Program-made: the position numbers and the translations under genes
The notes under the pieces: model-generated
Told to the model about the DNA's origin: nothing
The model's input: only the letters and a program-made list of their open reading frames with translations
Databases searched by the model: none
NCBI GenBank assembly: GCA_902729315.2
Contig: LR746268.1
Location: 7,919,501-7,983,500 of the forward strand
Reading direction: 5' to 3'
DNA: 64,000 nt
Source of the DNA: Spirodela intermedia
Taxonomy: Eukaryota > Streptophyta > Magnoliopsida > Alismatales > Araceae
Shown: positions 11,833 to 23,260 of the stretch, in pieces
Numbering within the stretch: the stretch's first letter is position 1
Layout of the letters: the number at the start of each line of letters is the position of its first letter

Positions 11833-12285
11833 CTAATAATTTGTGTCAATATCCCACCGTATCACGATATTAGCATAGAGCTTGACGTCAATGTCGTAGT
11901 TAACCTCCCCCTTGTCCCTGATGAACTTTGTGACGACAGACTCAGTGGGGGCTTGAGCCTGCCCTCGAAATACCTGTCTTCTGCCACTGCCTGAACCCGG
12001 GAAGCTCACGGAGCCACCTGAACACCGTGCTAGGAAACCCGAACATCCAGCTTGTGTAGTTGATTGTGGCCTTGTTGCCATTCCCGATTCTGACGTTAGG
12101 GTGAGATCGTATCGAAGGCAGTCATTTCATCCGAGATCGAAGCGGGAAAGGGAAGCAAACTCCAGTTTGAGTTTGATGTGAAGGTGATTTCGGCAGTTAA
12201 CCCAGACGCCTAACCAGATGAAGGAGGTAACGAAGCCCGCGTGAAAAGCAGTGTCTATGATAAAAATTACCCAGAGCCTTCCCAT
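11833..12285 (-). pseudogene. Decayed NHL (LEA2-fold) gene with nonsense and frameshift lesions
   Basis: From an ATG at 12283-12285 the minus strand encodes a hydrophobic N-terminus (MGRLWVIFIIDTAFHAGFV), the transition NHLHIKLKLEFASLSRFDLG, then a TGA. The same frame continues with CLRYDLTLTS, matching the NHL core LRYNLTLGVS. After that the homology moves to another frame (VRIGNGNKATINYTSW), and the last recognisable part (NYDIDVKLYANIVIRW, near 11830-11910) is back in an open frame ending at 11833. There is thus at least one nonsense codon and two frame changes. A (GA) run lies just upstream of the old start, as at some intact genes. Confidence 0.7.
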
Positions 12286-14071
12286 TAGAGAGAGAGAGAG
12301 ACGGATAAACTCTTAAGAGGTTCTCAGGGATGTATCCACAAGGGAAGGTTAGAGGCTTTGAGATAGGATATACAAATGTCTCTTTTGCAAGGATGTGTGA
12401 ATGAAAGATATTTGGAGGCTGGGTGTACCTTTTCTCGCGCAGTTATAAATAAGTCAACGATATCCTAGTTTCGCAGAATCGTACAATCAACACACCTTCT
12501 TTTCCATGTAGGCACTTCACATTTATCCGCAGCTTGACGAGATCTGATTGGTTGATATTAAGTCGAACTCTCACATGGATGACATGGAACTTTCACAATT
12601 GTTCATTCCCCTGAAGCATTTTATGTTGTGTTAGTTTTGTCCCTGTCATCAATTATGTCAACATAAGCCTTCATGGAGGACTATCTATGAGTTAAGCTCT
12701 ACGATGAGCTTAAAAAGGGTTCGACTTAACTCATATCCATGGATCAACTCCAAATTCATTCTATCCGATGGAGCCAAAGAAGCTTAGCAAAACTCCTTGG
12801 GAATATAGTAGGAATGCCTACATTCTCCACACTGCCCTAGAATTACAGGTTTGTGATCAACATTGTATAGCACTTCCTCATACGTGGAGAGAGAGAGAGA
12901 GAGAGGATTAACCTCCTAGAAGATGCTAAGAGACATGCTTGTGAGATCAGGTGATATTGAAATTAGCTCAAATACAAATCGCGTTTAAGAGTTGTGCTGT
13001 GGGAACGTATTTTGGGATGGATGAGATATTCTTCCCATGTTTATATTAAATAGAGCGCCATCCAGTCATAGTGCTATATTTAGCTTGACCCGTAGACATC
13101 TCTCCGTGATGACCCATAGATACACGCCACCCTTAAGAATTTGAGGCACAAAGGTTACAGGCTTAAAGGTCACAATTTGAGACTATATTTACAGCTACCT
13201 ATTAATGAGGAACCTCAAGAAACGTCCTAGCCCATCAAGAGGCATCCAGCATGAAACGGTTGTGTGATAGCATCTCAAGGCCGCTACAAAACAACCTATG
13301 CCCGCCCATCAATGGAATTTTTGTTATCATTTTGTTAAACAGTTTTGCATTTCATTTTTTCATCACCTTCTCTCACATTTCCATACACATAATTTCTGAA
13401 AATACCCCGATTCTTCAACTGCGCTCTGATGATTGAAGAACTTCAGAAAGGTTGGCCTTTTCATATCTTTTTCAGAATACATAGAAATACGCTACATCAG
13501 TTTTCTCATTTTTCTTTATTATTTCTTTGATTTCATGACGAAGTAAGGAAGCTTTGAATCTTAGGAGACTGACAACTGTTTAGTTTTGACCCCATTGATA
13601 ATCAGTCCATACATTAAGGGCTATCTCTATGCGACGAAAATGCCGGATCCTTATTGTTTTTAGCCCATCTGATTAAAGAAGATGTGAAAATGTTTCGGAA
13701 ATATTAATCAGCCCCAAGCTCTGGTCCATTCAACATGTGAAAACACTTAGATTGGGAGGGGGGGGGGAGGGCGATGAGACAGAGGAGGAAAAGGTAGGAT
13801 GTATTGGTAATTGAAAACAATCCACCCACACCAATGATGAAGTTAGAAATAGCTCAGGACTAATAAGGCCTTGCCAGTAAATGGGCTGTATTACAGGTTA
13901 CTAAAATCAAAACGCTACGATCAATTAGCGGATTATCCTGATCAAATAGTTTAGATTACATTACAAACGCGTTGCCTAGCACTGCCCATTAATCCAGACG
14001 ACCTAATTGAGCAAAAAGAAGAAGAAACAGGTTGAATAATACAATTGAATTTTCATCATTCCGTGGATCCG
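12286..14071. other. Intergenic region, no gene seen
   Basis: AT-rich spacer with short (GA)n runs near 12288-12300 and 12889-12904 and a poly-G run near 13759-13768. No open frame here carries recognisable motifs. Confidence 0.6.
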
Positions 14072-14701
14072 TCAAAACTTCACTCTACATTGTGTCCTCT
14101 CAAAGGTTCTTGGAGATGAACTGTTGGACATCAGAGCGACGTTTATCCAACAGTCCACCACCGCGGAGATAGCCTCCGTCTCCAAGACTTCTTCCTTTCT
14201 GTTATTTTTCTCCTTCCACAGCCTCGCATCGACCTCCACGTTAAACTCGTAGTTTCCGTCCACCTTCTCCCGGGAATACGTCTCCGCGGCCTCATCTGCC
14301 ATCCGTGTCTGGCCTTTGAATTCCACGCTTACCGTAGAGGTGTTCCTTGTCTCCTGGGAAAACCCGGGGATCACCGCCATGCCGAAGGTCTCTCCGGAGA
14401 AGAAAACTTTGGCCCTGAGCTCGTTATACCTTACGACGAAGCTTCCGTTGTTCGACCAGGTTAGATTCAGCGCGAGGGCGTAGTCGAGGGCGTTGCGGTC
14501 AAGTGAGAACCGGACGAGGGAGGCTGTCTCGACGGCGACGGCGATGTCAACTTCCTTGGAACTGAAGGGAATGAATATCACGACGCAGACCAAACCTACG
14601 ACGACGACGACGATAACCATGGCGAGGACAGAGTATTTGAGGGCACATCTGTGTCTCCTCCGCTCGGGGAGGATTTCTCCACTTGATTCGTCCGTCATCA
14701 T
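14072..14701 (-). CDS. Divergent NHL / LEA2-fold membrane protein
   Basis: Single-exon gene of 209 aa. An acidic-then-basic N-terminus (MMTDESSGEILPERRRHR) leads into a long Val-rich membrane helix at about residues 23-46 and then a LEA2-type domain: VETASLVRFSLDRN, LALNLTWSNNGS, and an ending ERTQCRVKF. The order of elements and the final C-x-V-K-F match the neighbouring NHL genes, but the NPN turn and most core residues have diverged, so it forms its own branch. A second in-frame ATG follows directly. Membrane location is inferred from the helix. Function is unknown; a stress or defence role would rest only on the family. Confidence 0.75.
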   Translation of the reverse strand: MMTDESSGEILPERRRHRCALKYSVLAMVIVVVVVGLVCVVIFIPFSSKEVDIAVAVETASLVRFSLDRNALDYALALNLTWSNNGSFVVRYNELRAKVFFSGETFGMAVIPGFSQETRNTSTVSVEFKGQTRMADEAAETYSREKVDGNYEFNVEVDARLWKEKNNRKEEVLETEAISAVVDCWINVALMSNSSSPRTFERTQCRVKF

Positions 14702-15305
14702 GGCGCAGGGGAAGCGACCGCAGACGATAACGGGTACTGGGAGATGGAGGAGTCAATAAGGACGGCCTCTCCAGATTGTGGCGCACGGGGCTTCCGATGG
14801 CGGGGGAAGCGGCGATGAGGACGCGAAGGAGAGGCGGATAACCATGCTTGGAAATCTCTCAAGGTTTGACGGAAGGAGAGCCTCTTACGCTTCTTGTCCT
14901 TTTCCGCAGGGCCATTGGCTGTGGGAGCGCGGTTCCTTCGGCTGTCCCTTGAATGTCCTGCGTGCCATCGCTCCGCTCGTGTCCTGCAAGTTCTGTTGGT
15001 CGATCCATCAATAACCCAGGAATATATTAGATGAACAGAAGTGTCGACCAGGGGGGTATTATCGGCCAATTTACGTTTCTGTAATCTGCTAGAATTATCG
15101 TCGTCGTGCCTTTGTTCAATTGTTTTGAGACGCAAGCATAGAACTGATGAGTACTGTTTGTATCTTAGCCCTAAAATTTAGTAATTTATAGTCAATAGCA
15201 ATTTAGAGCAAAGATTTCAGATTTTTGAGATAGGATCAGTGCTCCATCACGAGCGACGATGGATATGGTGATCTATGAGCTTGGGTCAGCCTGGCTCTCT
15301 CACTA

Positions 15306-15360
<55 letters not shown>

Positions 15361-15426
15361 GATACAAATGGAGGGCTGGACAAGCTATCCATTCGAGCCC
15401 TCTCATTGCAACTTTTTTGTCCTTCC
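14702..15426. other. Upstream flank of the 14-kb NHL gene and left flank of the retrotransposon
   Basis: No gene is supported. Open frames at 14698-15135 (minus) and 14778-15014 (plus) overlap each other and carry no motifs. The segment ends in a long (CT)n run and the 5-bp target duplication of the Copia element. Confidence 0.5.
15309..15358 (+). repeat. (CT)25 microsatellite
   Basis: Fifty bases of uninterrupted CT, 68 bases to the left of the retrotransposon. It is the longest perfect dinucleotide run in the window. Confidence 0.95.
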
Positions 15427-15711
15427 TGTTAGAAACTCGCCGGAGAGACGACGGCAGTTAAGATGTCGCCGGCGAGATCACCTTCTGAGTCACAGGAAAA
15501 ACCCAACAGGAGGAACAAGGAAGACTATCTCGCTCATTAAAACCTCTTACAGCCCTCTTTAAATAAGGGAGAAAAAAGGGGGGAAAACGAATAACCGTAA
15601 GTAATAAGCAACCTCTTACAGCCCTGTTACAGCTCTAGGCAGGTGTGCCTAGAGACGTGCAAGGCCTATGCCATTACGCGAAAAGACGTGCAAGGCTCCC
15701 CGTTCACAACA
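15427..15711 (-). repeat. 3' LTR of the Copia element (285 bp)
   Basis: It begins TGTTAG and ends ACAACA when read on the plus strand. It aligns without gaps to 19125-19409, with seven substitutions. The short inverted ends are TGTT and AACA. The internal polypurine stretch (AGAAGGAGAT on the minus strand) directly adjoins it. Confidence 0.95.
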
Positions 15712-17848
15712 ATCTCCTTCTGAGCCTTGCTATACTTACCACGAACATCAACGAGCCCAATCTTGGCGGCATAGGCTCCTTGGCTGATCGAGGTGCCCCT
15801 CGCGCTCTGTCTGACTTCAATGCCAAGATAGTAGCGAAGCAGGCCGAGGTCGCTCATCTTGAATGCGTCAGCCATCTCTTTTTTGAACTGCTTGATGTCG
15901 TCGCAGCTGGCGCCGATGATCACCAGGTCATCGACGTACACCCCGACCACTACCTGCGCCTCCCCGTTCCGCCTGGTGTAGATGGCATGTTCCGACGGAC
16001 TCCTCCTGAATCTGAACGACAGCAACGTTTCGTCCAGCTTCGCGTTCCAAGCCCTAGGCGCCTGATGTAAGCCGTAGAGTGCCTTCTTCAGCTTGAACAC
16101 CTTGTGCTCGTTGCCCGTGCTGATGAAACCAGCCGGCTGCTCCACGTACACCTCTTCCTTGAGATCGCCATTCAAAAACGCCAACTTGACATCCATGTGA
16201 TGCACCTCCCACCCCTCGTGCGCCGCGAGAGCAATGAGAAGGCGCACCGTGTCCAGCCGCGCCACAGGTGCGAACACCTCGTCGTAGTCGATTCCCTGGC
16301 GTTGCGCATAGCCCTTCACCACCAGGCGCGCCTTGTACTTCGCCACGGCTCCGTTTTCATCCCGCTTCACCTTGTACACCCACTTCAACCCGATCGCCCG
16401 GCAACCATGTGGGAGGTCTACCAGGGACCAAGTGCGGTTTTCCTCGATCGACGCCATCTCCTCCTCCATAGCCTTCCTCCAGCTCGGGTGGCCCTCTGCT
16501 TCAACAAAAGAGACCGGCTCATCAGAACTTACAGCGTGCAGTTCCTCTGCAATTAACGCCCGCGATGCGAGACCACGCGACGAAGCCAGCCCAACGATGT
16601 TGTCAATCTTGCGGAACCGGAGTGGCGCATCATCGTGATTAGCATCCAGGTGGTCGATGTGGACACTCGGTGGAGAGGCGAACTCCACCTCCTCTCCTCC
16701 ATCTTCAATCGGCGCTGCTCTCCCATTGTAGTGCACGGACGGTGGCGACATCGGCTCCGGTCCCGGCGCATCATCATCAAGTACCTCGATGGCGCCATCG
16801 AGCTCCGGAGGTACCTGGTTCCCGACGGGATACTCCAATGTGAACATGTCGTCGTGACTGCCCGCATCCCCTTGCTCCACACCGCTGCCCCAGTCCCACT
16901 GGGCATTTTCGTCGAACACCACGTCCCGTGTCACATGGACACGCCTCGTGGTGGGATCGTAGGCTCGGTAGGCCTTTGATCCGCACTCGTAGCCGATGAA
17001 GATCATCTTGCGGCCGCGGTCCTCCAGCTTCTTGAGATGCGGTGTCGTGTTCAGGACGTAGGCGATGCATCTGAACACCTTCAGATGGTGCACCGCCGGC
17101 TTCTTCCCGTGCCATACCTCGAAAGGCGTCATGCCGTCCACGCTCTTCGTGGGACACCGGTTCAGGATGTATACAGCAGTTGCCATTCTGCTGCGGGCTG
17201 TATGGCGCCGTGTGTTGATGATGAATACCTTCTCCCGCGCAGTACTCCGCGAACTCATGTGAGGTGAATTCGCCGCCTCGATCAGTACAGAGCGCTCCCA
17301 GCTTCAGTCCTGACTCGCCTTCTGCCCGAGCCTTGATCTCCTTGATGGCCACCGCAGCACGGTCCTTTGAAGGCAGCATGGCCACCCACATGTACCGGCT
17401 TCGATCATCCACGAGCAGCAGGAAATACTTGCTGCCGTTTGGCGTTTCCGGCGCAATCGGACCACAGAGGTCGCTGTGCACCAGCTCCAGAACACGCCGC
17501 GCCCGGTGCTCTCCCTGCTGGGGGAACGGCGACCGCTTCTGCTTGCCAGCGAGACACGCCTCACACAGCTGGTCCACCTGACCAACCGCCGGCAACCCGC
17601 GCACCAGCTCCTCCCGAGCCATCTTCCGCAGCGCGGTCATGTTGACATGGCCGAGGCGCGCGTGCCATTTCCAAGCTTCTTCGACTGCCCGCGCCTCCAG
17701 GCACACCTGCCGAACCAGCTTGGCGTGGAGAATGTACAGCCGGTTCTCTCCGCGCATGACCTTTGCTAGGAGCCGTCCGCCTGGCTCATGGATCTTCATC
17801 GTCCCCTTCTCGATGTCAATATGGTACCCGGCCTCATCAGTCGGGGAA
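15712..17848 (-). pseudogene. Copia pol remnant: integrase and reverse transcriptase
   Basis: The integrase part (about 17150-17848) keeps the zinc-binding region (WHARLGHV, then CEACLAG), the first two catalytic acidic residues (HSDLCGPI and CTDRGGEF) and YSPQQNG. There the frame jumps, and the segment that normally holds the third catalytic residue, Glu, is gone. The reverse transcriptase (about 15715-17190) is long and open, with KARLVVKGYAQRQGIDYDE, MDVKLAFLNGDL and the YVDD active site encoded at 15927-15938. The frame then runs almost directly into the 3' LTR, so RNase H has been deleted. At its start the pol frame is also shifted against the protease region. These breaks show that the element is dead or depends on others. 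Confidence 0.85.
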
Positions 17849-19110
17849 TGTAATACACCCCCGCGAAGGACCGGTGCTCGCCGTTCTTGCACAGAAACGC
17901 GATTGCCCCCCGGCCTTCAATCCGCGCCACCGAGTCGTCGCCGAACCGCACCGTCCCAAGTACATTCGTGTCCAGCTCAGTGAAAGCCGTACGGGAACCC
18001 GACATGTGGTTCGTGGTGCCCGTGTCCATGACCCACGCCTCATCACGCAGCTCCTCCTCTTCAAGGTGGGCGAACACCTTCTCTTCCCGCAGATGGATCT
18101 GGGTCTGGGCGCCTGGCTTCTTCTCTTCTTTGGCGGCCCCTCCATTGACGGGGACCCCTTTTGCTCCCGGCGGCGGTGGGCTTGCACGCCGGAGCCGATC
18201 CTCTGCTTGCGGAGTCGCAGCAAAACGTGGTGGAGTGGAGGTTGGTGGCGGCGCCGTCGATATGGCCGTCGTTGACTTCACGAGAAGGAGCGAGGCCTCC
18301 TCCTCATTCTGGACGACGTGGGCCTGCTCTTTCTTGGGCTTGGAGCGGCACTCGCGGGCCCAGTGGCCCAGCTTCCCACATCTCCTGCACTCATCACCTC
18401 TGGGCCAGCCTGAGTTGCCCGTCAGGCCGCCTGATGACGAGCCCTTGTCGCTGCCACGGCCGCGCCCGCGCCCGCGCCCATGTCTGACACGGTGCGTCAC
18501 GCTGCTGCTACCTCCACCACCAGTTTTCTCATCATCACGCTTCCTCCGCCGTGCATCCCACTCTTCCTCAGTTAGGTACAGCTTGCCGTCGTGGTGCATA
18601 TCCGACGGCGGTTCCTCGAAGGCATCCTCCGCCGCATTGAGCCGACCCGTCAAATCCGCGACAGTGAGCGTCGACACGTCGAGCAGCATCGTGATCGCGA
18701 CCACGATCTGCCTGAAACGCTGGGGAACACTGGGATTATCTTCTCCACTACCTGCGTCTCTTCGACCTTGTCGCCGAGGGTGTTGAGAGTCGACGCCATG
18801 CTGTTGAGACGCAGCGCGTAGTCCTCAACAGACTCTCCCTCCTTGAACGTCGCCGAGTCGAACTGCCGCCGCAAGTTCTGAGCCGACGCTTTCTTTACGC
18901 GGTCATCGCCGATCCGCATGGTGGCGATAGCCTCCCAGGCCTCCTTGGCCGTCTCCTTGTTCGCGATCACCGGCCACATTTCCGGCGGCACGGCGCTGCA
19001 GAGCGCGTCGAGCGCCGTCCTTTCCTCCTGCCATAGCGCGTCTCGATTGCGCGTTCTCGATTCCAACGGCTGTACCTTGCCGCGATCGAGTCCCGGCCCG
19101 CAACCTGAGA
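17849..19110 (-). pseudogene. Copia gag and protease remnant
   Basis: The first frame (18650-19110) encodes a UBN2-type gag region (KEAWEAIATMRIGDDRVK, then FKEGESVEDYALRLNSM). A one-base shift near 18725 moves the reading into a second frame that carries the rest of gag, a Gly/Arg-rich linker, the CCHC zinc knuckle CRRCGKLGHWAREC (about 18345-18393) and the protease signature VMDTGTTNHMSG (about 18000-18040). Soon after YYIPRL the frame breaks again and the expected stretch before the integrase is partly missing. Confidence 0.85.
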
Positions 19111-19122
19111 GCTCTGATACCA
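19111..19122 (-). other. Primer-binding site of the Copia element
   Basis: On the minus strand this reads TGGTATCAGAGC, the usual complement to the 3' end of initiator methionine tRNA in plant Copia elements. It lies two bases from the inner end of the 5' LTR. Confidence 0.9.
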
Positions 19123-19124
19123 CT

Positions 19125-19409
19125 TGTTAGAAACTCGCCGGAGAGACGACGGCAGTTAAGACGTCGCCGGCGAGATTACCTTCTGAGTCACAGGAAAAAC
19201 CCAGCAGGAGGAACAAGGAAGACTATCTCGCTCATTAAAACCTCTTACAGCCCTCTTTAAATAAGGGAGAAAAAAGGGGGGAAAACGAATAACCGTAAGC
19301 AATAAGCAACCTATTACAGCCCTCTTACAGCTCTAGGCAGGTGTGCCTAGAGACGTGCAAGGCCTATGCCATTACGCGAAAAGACGTGCAGGGCTCCCCG
19401 TTCACAACA
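19125..19409 (-). repeat. 5' LTR of the Copia element (285 bp)
   Basis: Same length as the left LTR, with seven single-base differences and no indels. It is followed by the target duplication cttcc at 19410-19414. Element orientation (5' LTR on the right) comes from the primer-binding site and the minus-strand pol order. Confidence 0.95.
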
Positions 19410-19414
19410 CTTCC

Positions 19415-20468
19415 GCCACGGTTCTTGCCAGGCTCAGGTCTCGTAAAGACGCCACGGTTTGTGTTGACCCAGTACTCTGCCAGAATTGCTGACTAAGCAA
19501 CATTTTAACCACAGGTTCGTAAAAACGCGGCAAATTTGAGTATTATCGTCATGATAGAAATCATCAGACAAGAAACCCCATGTAGTCAACAGGGTTATTA
19601 ACGTGCTACCGACACGGTTCAGGGGCTCAAGGATTACAAATTTTCAATCTTGGTCGACTTCCACGAAGATTCTTGTGCCTACAGAGTAATTCATTGGGCA
19701 CCGTAATAGTGAAACAATCTTTGTCGACATTTCATCGGTAGTACCCGATAAAATTTTCACATACTCGGAATCGCCTCAAACTTTCATTTTTGTTGGCAAA
19801 CAGATCCATTCCGACAATCTGGCATCTATACTATCATATCCAAAGTTCTAACCCTTGGTGCGATAGACCTCGGAAGTTGACTCGGTCGACCAATGGAGAA
19901 AGGACCCATCGATCTACCTGCGTCCGATGGGGCCTATTATCCAGCCTCAAAAGTCAAGCAAACCAATCTATGGTCATCGCATCTATCCAGCCCTCCCGTA
20001 CAAACCTGGCCAGCAAGAGAGAGAGAGAGAGAGAGAGAGAGAGGCTGCCACTCTTTTCAGGAGCCTCTCTCCGAGCCAAGGCTTCAGACCTGCACGATAT
20101 CATCCCTGCCTGACAGATCCTATGGCGAGCCGGACTGCCGGAGTCAGTGGCGGCTTTAAACTCTACGATATTTCGTGGACTCTGCTTCCCCTTTTAATCG
20201 AATATCAACATGACCTTTAATTCGTCCATCTAGAGCGCGAGCGTGAAGCGGACAAGCGCAGTCAATGTGCAGTCGGTCAAAGGGAGTAAGTAGCCTGCTA
20301 AATATATTATTTAAGTACATGATAGCAGGAATAGAGAAGAAATCATATAATAAATGGGCGAAGGGAGAAATCGGAAAGCGCAAAGCGCGCTTGGAACAGG
20401 TGGAACCGCAAAAATGAAAGAGGGAAATCGGAGGGCGGCGGAGCCGCAACCAAGCCGACCGGGGAGGA
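19415..20468. other. Intergenic region between retrotransposon and NHL gene
   Basis: No gene is seen. A (GA)n run lies near 20016-20043. The minus-strand open frame at 20156-20485 abuts the NHL gene and is probably its 3' untranslated and flanking sequence. Confidence 0.6.
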
Positions 20469-21131
20469 TCAGAAGAGGTCCACATCGCATTTTGTCTTCT
20501 CGAACACGGCGGAACTGCCGGGAGCGGGAAGCTTCAGCTTGCACTCGGCGTGGGGCTTGTATTTGTTGGACTTGATGAACCAGACCTTGTACCGGACCTT
20601 CGTGTTGATGTCGACTTTGACGTAGAAGAAGCCCTCTGTGTTCTCGCGGTTGAATGTTGTGGCGGAGTTGCCCAGGACGACCTGCTGGCCCTTGAACACC
20701 GGGTAAAGCATAGACGTGTTCTTGTGACCCTGGTAGAAGGTCGGCAGAGTGGTGAAGCCGAACCGAGAGTCGTCGTAGTACGCGACGGCCTCTATGTAGT
20801 CATAGTAGAGGCTAATTCGCCTGTTGGGGTTCCTGATGCTGATGTCCATGCTGAGATTGTAGGCGAGGGTGCCATTGGTGAGGCTGAACTGGCTGAGGGC
20901 GGCCTTCTCCACGTACACCTTGCCCTCGTTGGGCCGGAAGACGAGCCACAGGACGAGGACGATGATGCCGAGGGTGATGATGATGGAGAGGAGGAACTTG
21001 AAGAGCGTACACAGTAAGCAACAGGGTCCGCAGCAGCAGCTGGAGCCCCTGCCGATGCTCCGGGCGGCCTGGCGAGGGGGAACGGCGGGGCCGTAGTACG
21101 CCCCGTTGAGCCCTTGCTTTGTATCGCCCAT
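20469..21131 (-). CDS. NDR1/HIN1-like protein, NHL3/NHL10 (YLS9) type
   Basis: Single-exon gene of 220 aa. The cytosolic N-terminus carries the motif GAYYGPAVPP, typical of the NHL3/YLS9 branch, then a Cys-rich patch (SSCCCGPCCLLC) that may be palmitoylated. A membrane helix lies at about residues 44-66 and ends in LWLVFRPN. The LEA2 domain follows with YVEKAALSQFSL, ISIRNPNRRISLYYDYIEA, the LPTFYQGHKNTSMLYP block and the ending EKTKCDVDLF. Known members are plasma-membrane proteins induced by pathogens and senescence. A TATA box (21214-21220) precedes the gene by about 83 bases. Together with the next gene (23261-23944) it forms a second, more conserved branch of the array. Confidence 0.9.
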   Translation of the reverse strand: MGDTKQGLNGAYYGPAVPPRQAARSIGRGSSCCCGPCCLLCTLFKFLLSIIITLGIIVLVLWLVFRPNEGKVYVEKAALSQFSLTNGTLAYNLSMDISIRNPNRRISLYYDYIEAVAYYDDSRFGFTTLPTFYQGHKNTSMLYPVFKGQQVVLGNSATTFNRENTEGFFYVKVDINTKVRYKVWFIKSNKYKPHAECKLKLPAPGSSAVFEKTKCDVDLF

Positions 21132-21213
21132 TCGGAAAGAGAGAGGGGAAGGAAGGGGGGACGATTCAGGGGTGGAGACGCTGGGTTATCCAGAGCAGGG
21201 GGGACTGGAGGCG

Positions 21214-21220
21214 TTATATA
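21214..21220 (-). promoter_or_regulatory. TATA box of the NHL gene at 20469-21131
   Basis: On the minus strand TATATAA lies 83 bases before the ATG, within a GC-balanced proximal promoter. Confidence 0.55.
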
Positions 21221-22854
21221 GGTCGGAAAGGCAGGACCTGGGGAAGTTTCCTTCTCGATGGAGACGCGGTTTTTCTGTGGGGAAGTCGATAGACGCGTGG
21301 TTGCGCGCAGACAGACGACGGCTGACGCGTCCGGTCGACATCCGGAGCCGGAGAAACCAGAGCTCTTGCCATCCGTCGATTCTGTTCCCTCGACAAAGAA
21401 GGGCCAAGCAGGTGCCTTCGTGTTCAAGTTGCGTCTCCAAGAAAACAACGCCGATGTTCAAACGAAACGGATTAAAATACCCGTGACGCGTACTTTCTTT
21501 ATCCATATTATCATGTTTTCAATTCCACTGTTGTAGCGTGTATCTGGGCATCAACATTAAATAATTTATTTACACACTAATACACATATTCGAGATGCCG
21601 GGGTTTTAGAACATTACATCTTAAGATATTTTGAAGGGAAAAAAGTGAGTGCCGAGTCAAAATCACCCGATACGGACTGAATTAAAGTCACTCATCTGTC
21701 TGGGCGTATCATCCGAATTACAAGCAAAAAAGTATACTGGAAACCCATAAAAATAGAGACGCGCGTTCATAAAACCCGTAGACAATATGAGCATCATAGC
21801 TGTTTGTTAAGCAAACTAGGAGCCTTGAATTAGTAGTTAATGACATCGGAGGAAGTAGTTTAGGCCATTTTCTTAATGCCCAATTATGTTCTCGAGGACT
21901 TCATGGAATAGGGGGAGCACCCTTTTCTGTGTGTTTACATGGTGATATCGCAAGTTTTTGAGAAATTTGAACAGGTCATAGGAGCCGTACATCGTGCTGG
22001 ATAGGTAAGGAAGTGGGCCCACTCCCCGGTTGACCCAGCACATCGGCTTGCGTCAAGATGAGAATAGGTAGGCCCCCACGCGGCAGATCTAGATCGCGAA
22101 TGGATCAGCGTAAGCTAAGATGTATGTGCTTATTCATTTCCAGCAACCACAATTTAGCCCATTTAGAGAGCCCTTTCACCTTCCTTTCCAATTTTCTAAT
22201 CCACCTCAACATATCGTAACACTCTATCATCCTAATTTACGCACTATTTTCGTCTTGAAATTATGATGTCACGAGTTTTGAACGAGTCAAAGGGGTTTCG
22301 CATCGACTTTGGGGAAGAGGGCCCCACAACTTAGATGACCCAGATCATCAACTTGCGTGAGGATACGACTAGCCACCCCCCTACGGACCCAGACCGCGTA
22401 TGAATGAATGTGATCAGGGTTAAGTGGTCAACATCTACGGCACCACGTGTCGACGATCAAGTGGGCCGTTGCAGCTAATGTGTTGTTTAGAAAGACGGGG
22501 CGCGCCGTCAAATCGGTGTGCGCGACTACTGATGATGCATCGCGCATGGAACTGCACGTGCACATGTGCTCGGTCCGATATGCTGAGCTAGATCAAGAAT
22601 CTGACTATACACGCAAATCTTGCAACAATTTATTATTTTGCACGAAGGGAGATCATATAAGTGGTTAGAATAGATTTGAAAGAAAGTTGCAGACGACTGA
22701 AAGTGTCGAGAGTTATTTTAAACTTGTGATCGTATTGCTTATTATTAAAATAAACTTGTGATGATATCAGACGCATTTAACTTGATTATTGTCAATCACT
22801 TTTCAGCTGAAATTCCTAGGGCTTCCTCACGATAATCACTTAAGTTACCATTCA

Positions 22855-22887
<33 letters not shown>

Positions 22888-23260
22888 GGGACGTGAGGAC
22901 GACCAACCACAGAACCAGAAAACGACTCTTCGCTTCTAGCAGCACCCGCAGCTACCTTCGGCGATTTTAGGTGTTGACAATCTTCAAATAGGACCAAGGG
23001 AATAGAGACCCCTCAATCCATTTATCCCAAACCCGACCCTTTTCAGATGCAGAGTGATTTACGCATCTGAAGGTTCCGGGAAGGACGACTAGAATAAGCT
23101 TTCTTGAGTAAAGTAACAAATCAATTTATATCATGAAATGGTTCGAGGATTCACACAACTGAAACCCCAACCGTGTAAACAAATGAAACAAATGGGAGCG
23201 ACCCTGATGGACTCATAGCACCACAGCTGCCACCGTTATCCAGGACTTGGAGGCGATCGA
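21221..23260. other. Intergenic region, no gene seen
   Basis: About 2 kb without a supportable gene. A (CT)n run lies at 22861-22887. The frame at 22447-22668 (plus) has no motifs. Confidence 0.6.

Larger units (their letters stand above)
15427..19409 (-). mobile_element. Copia-type LTR retrotransposon, defective, minus orientation
   Basis: A complete LTR-to-LTR element of 3,983 bp. Both LTRs start with TGTTAG and end with ACAACA. They are flanked by the same five bases, cttcc, at 15422-15426 and 19410-19414. The internal order on the minus strand is gag, zinc knuckle, protease, integrase, reverse transcriptase; integrase before RT is diagnostic of Copia (Pseudoviridae-like) elements. The primer-binding site TGGTATCAGAGC sits two bases inside the right-hand (5') LTR. 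RNase H is missing and the reading frames are broken, so the element cannot move by itself. The two LTRs differ at 7 of 285 positions, which points to a fairly recent insertion. It lies in an intergenic part of the NHL array. Confidence 0.95.

Noticed and set aside
17887-18786. Long plus-strand open frame (299 codons) across the Copia element
   Set aside because: It is the antisense shadow of GC-rich gag/protease sequence. The minus strand carries the CCHC and protease motifs; this frame carries none.
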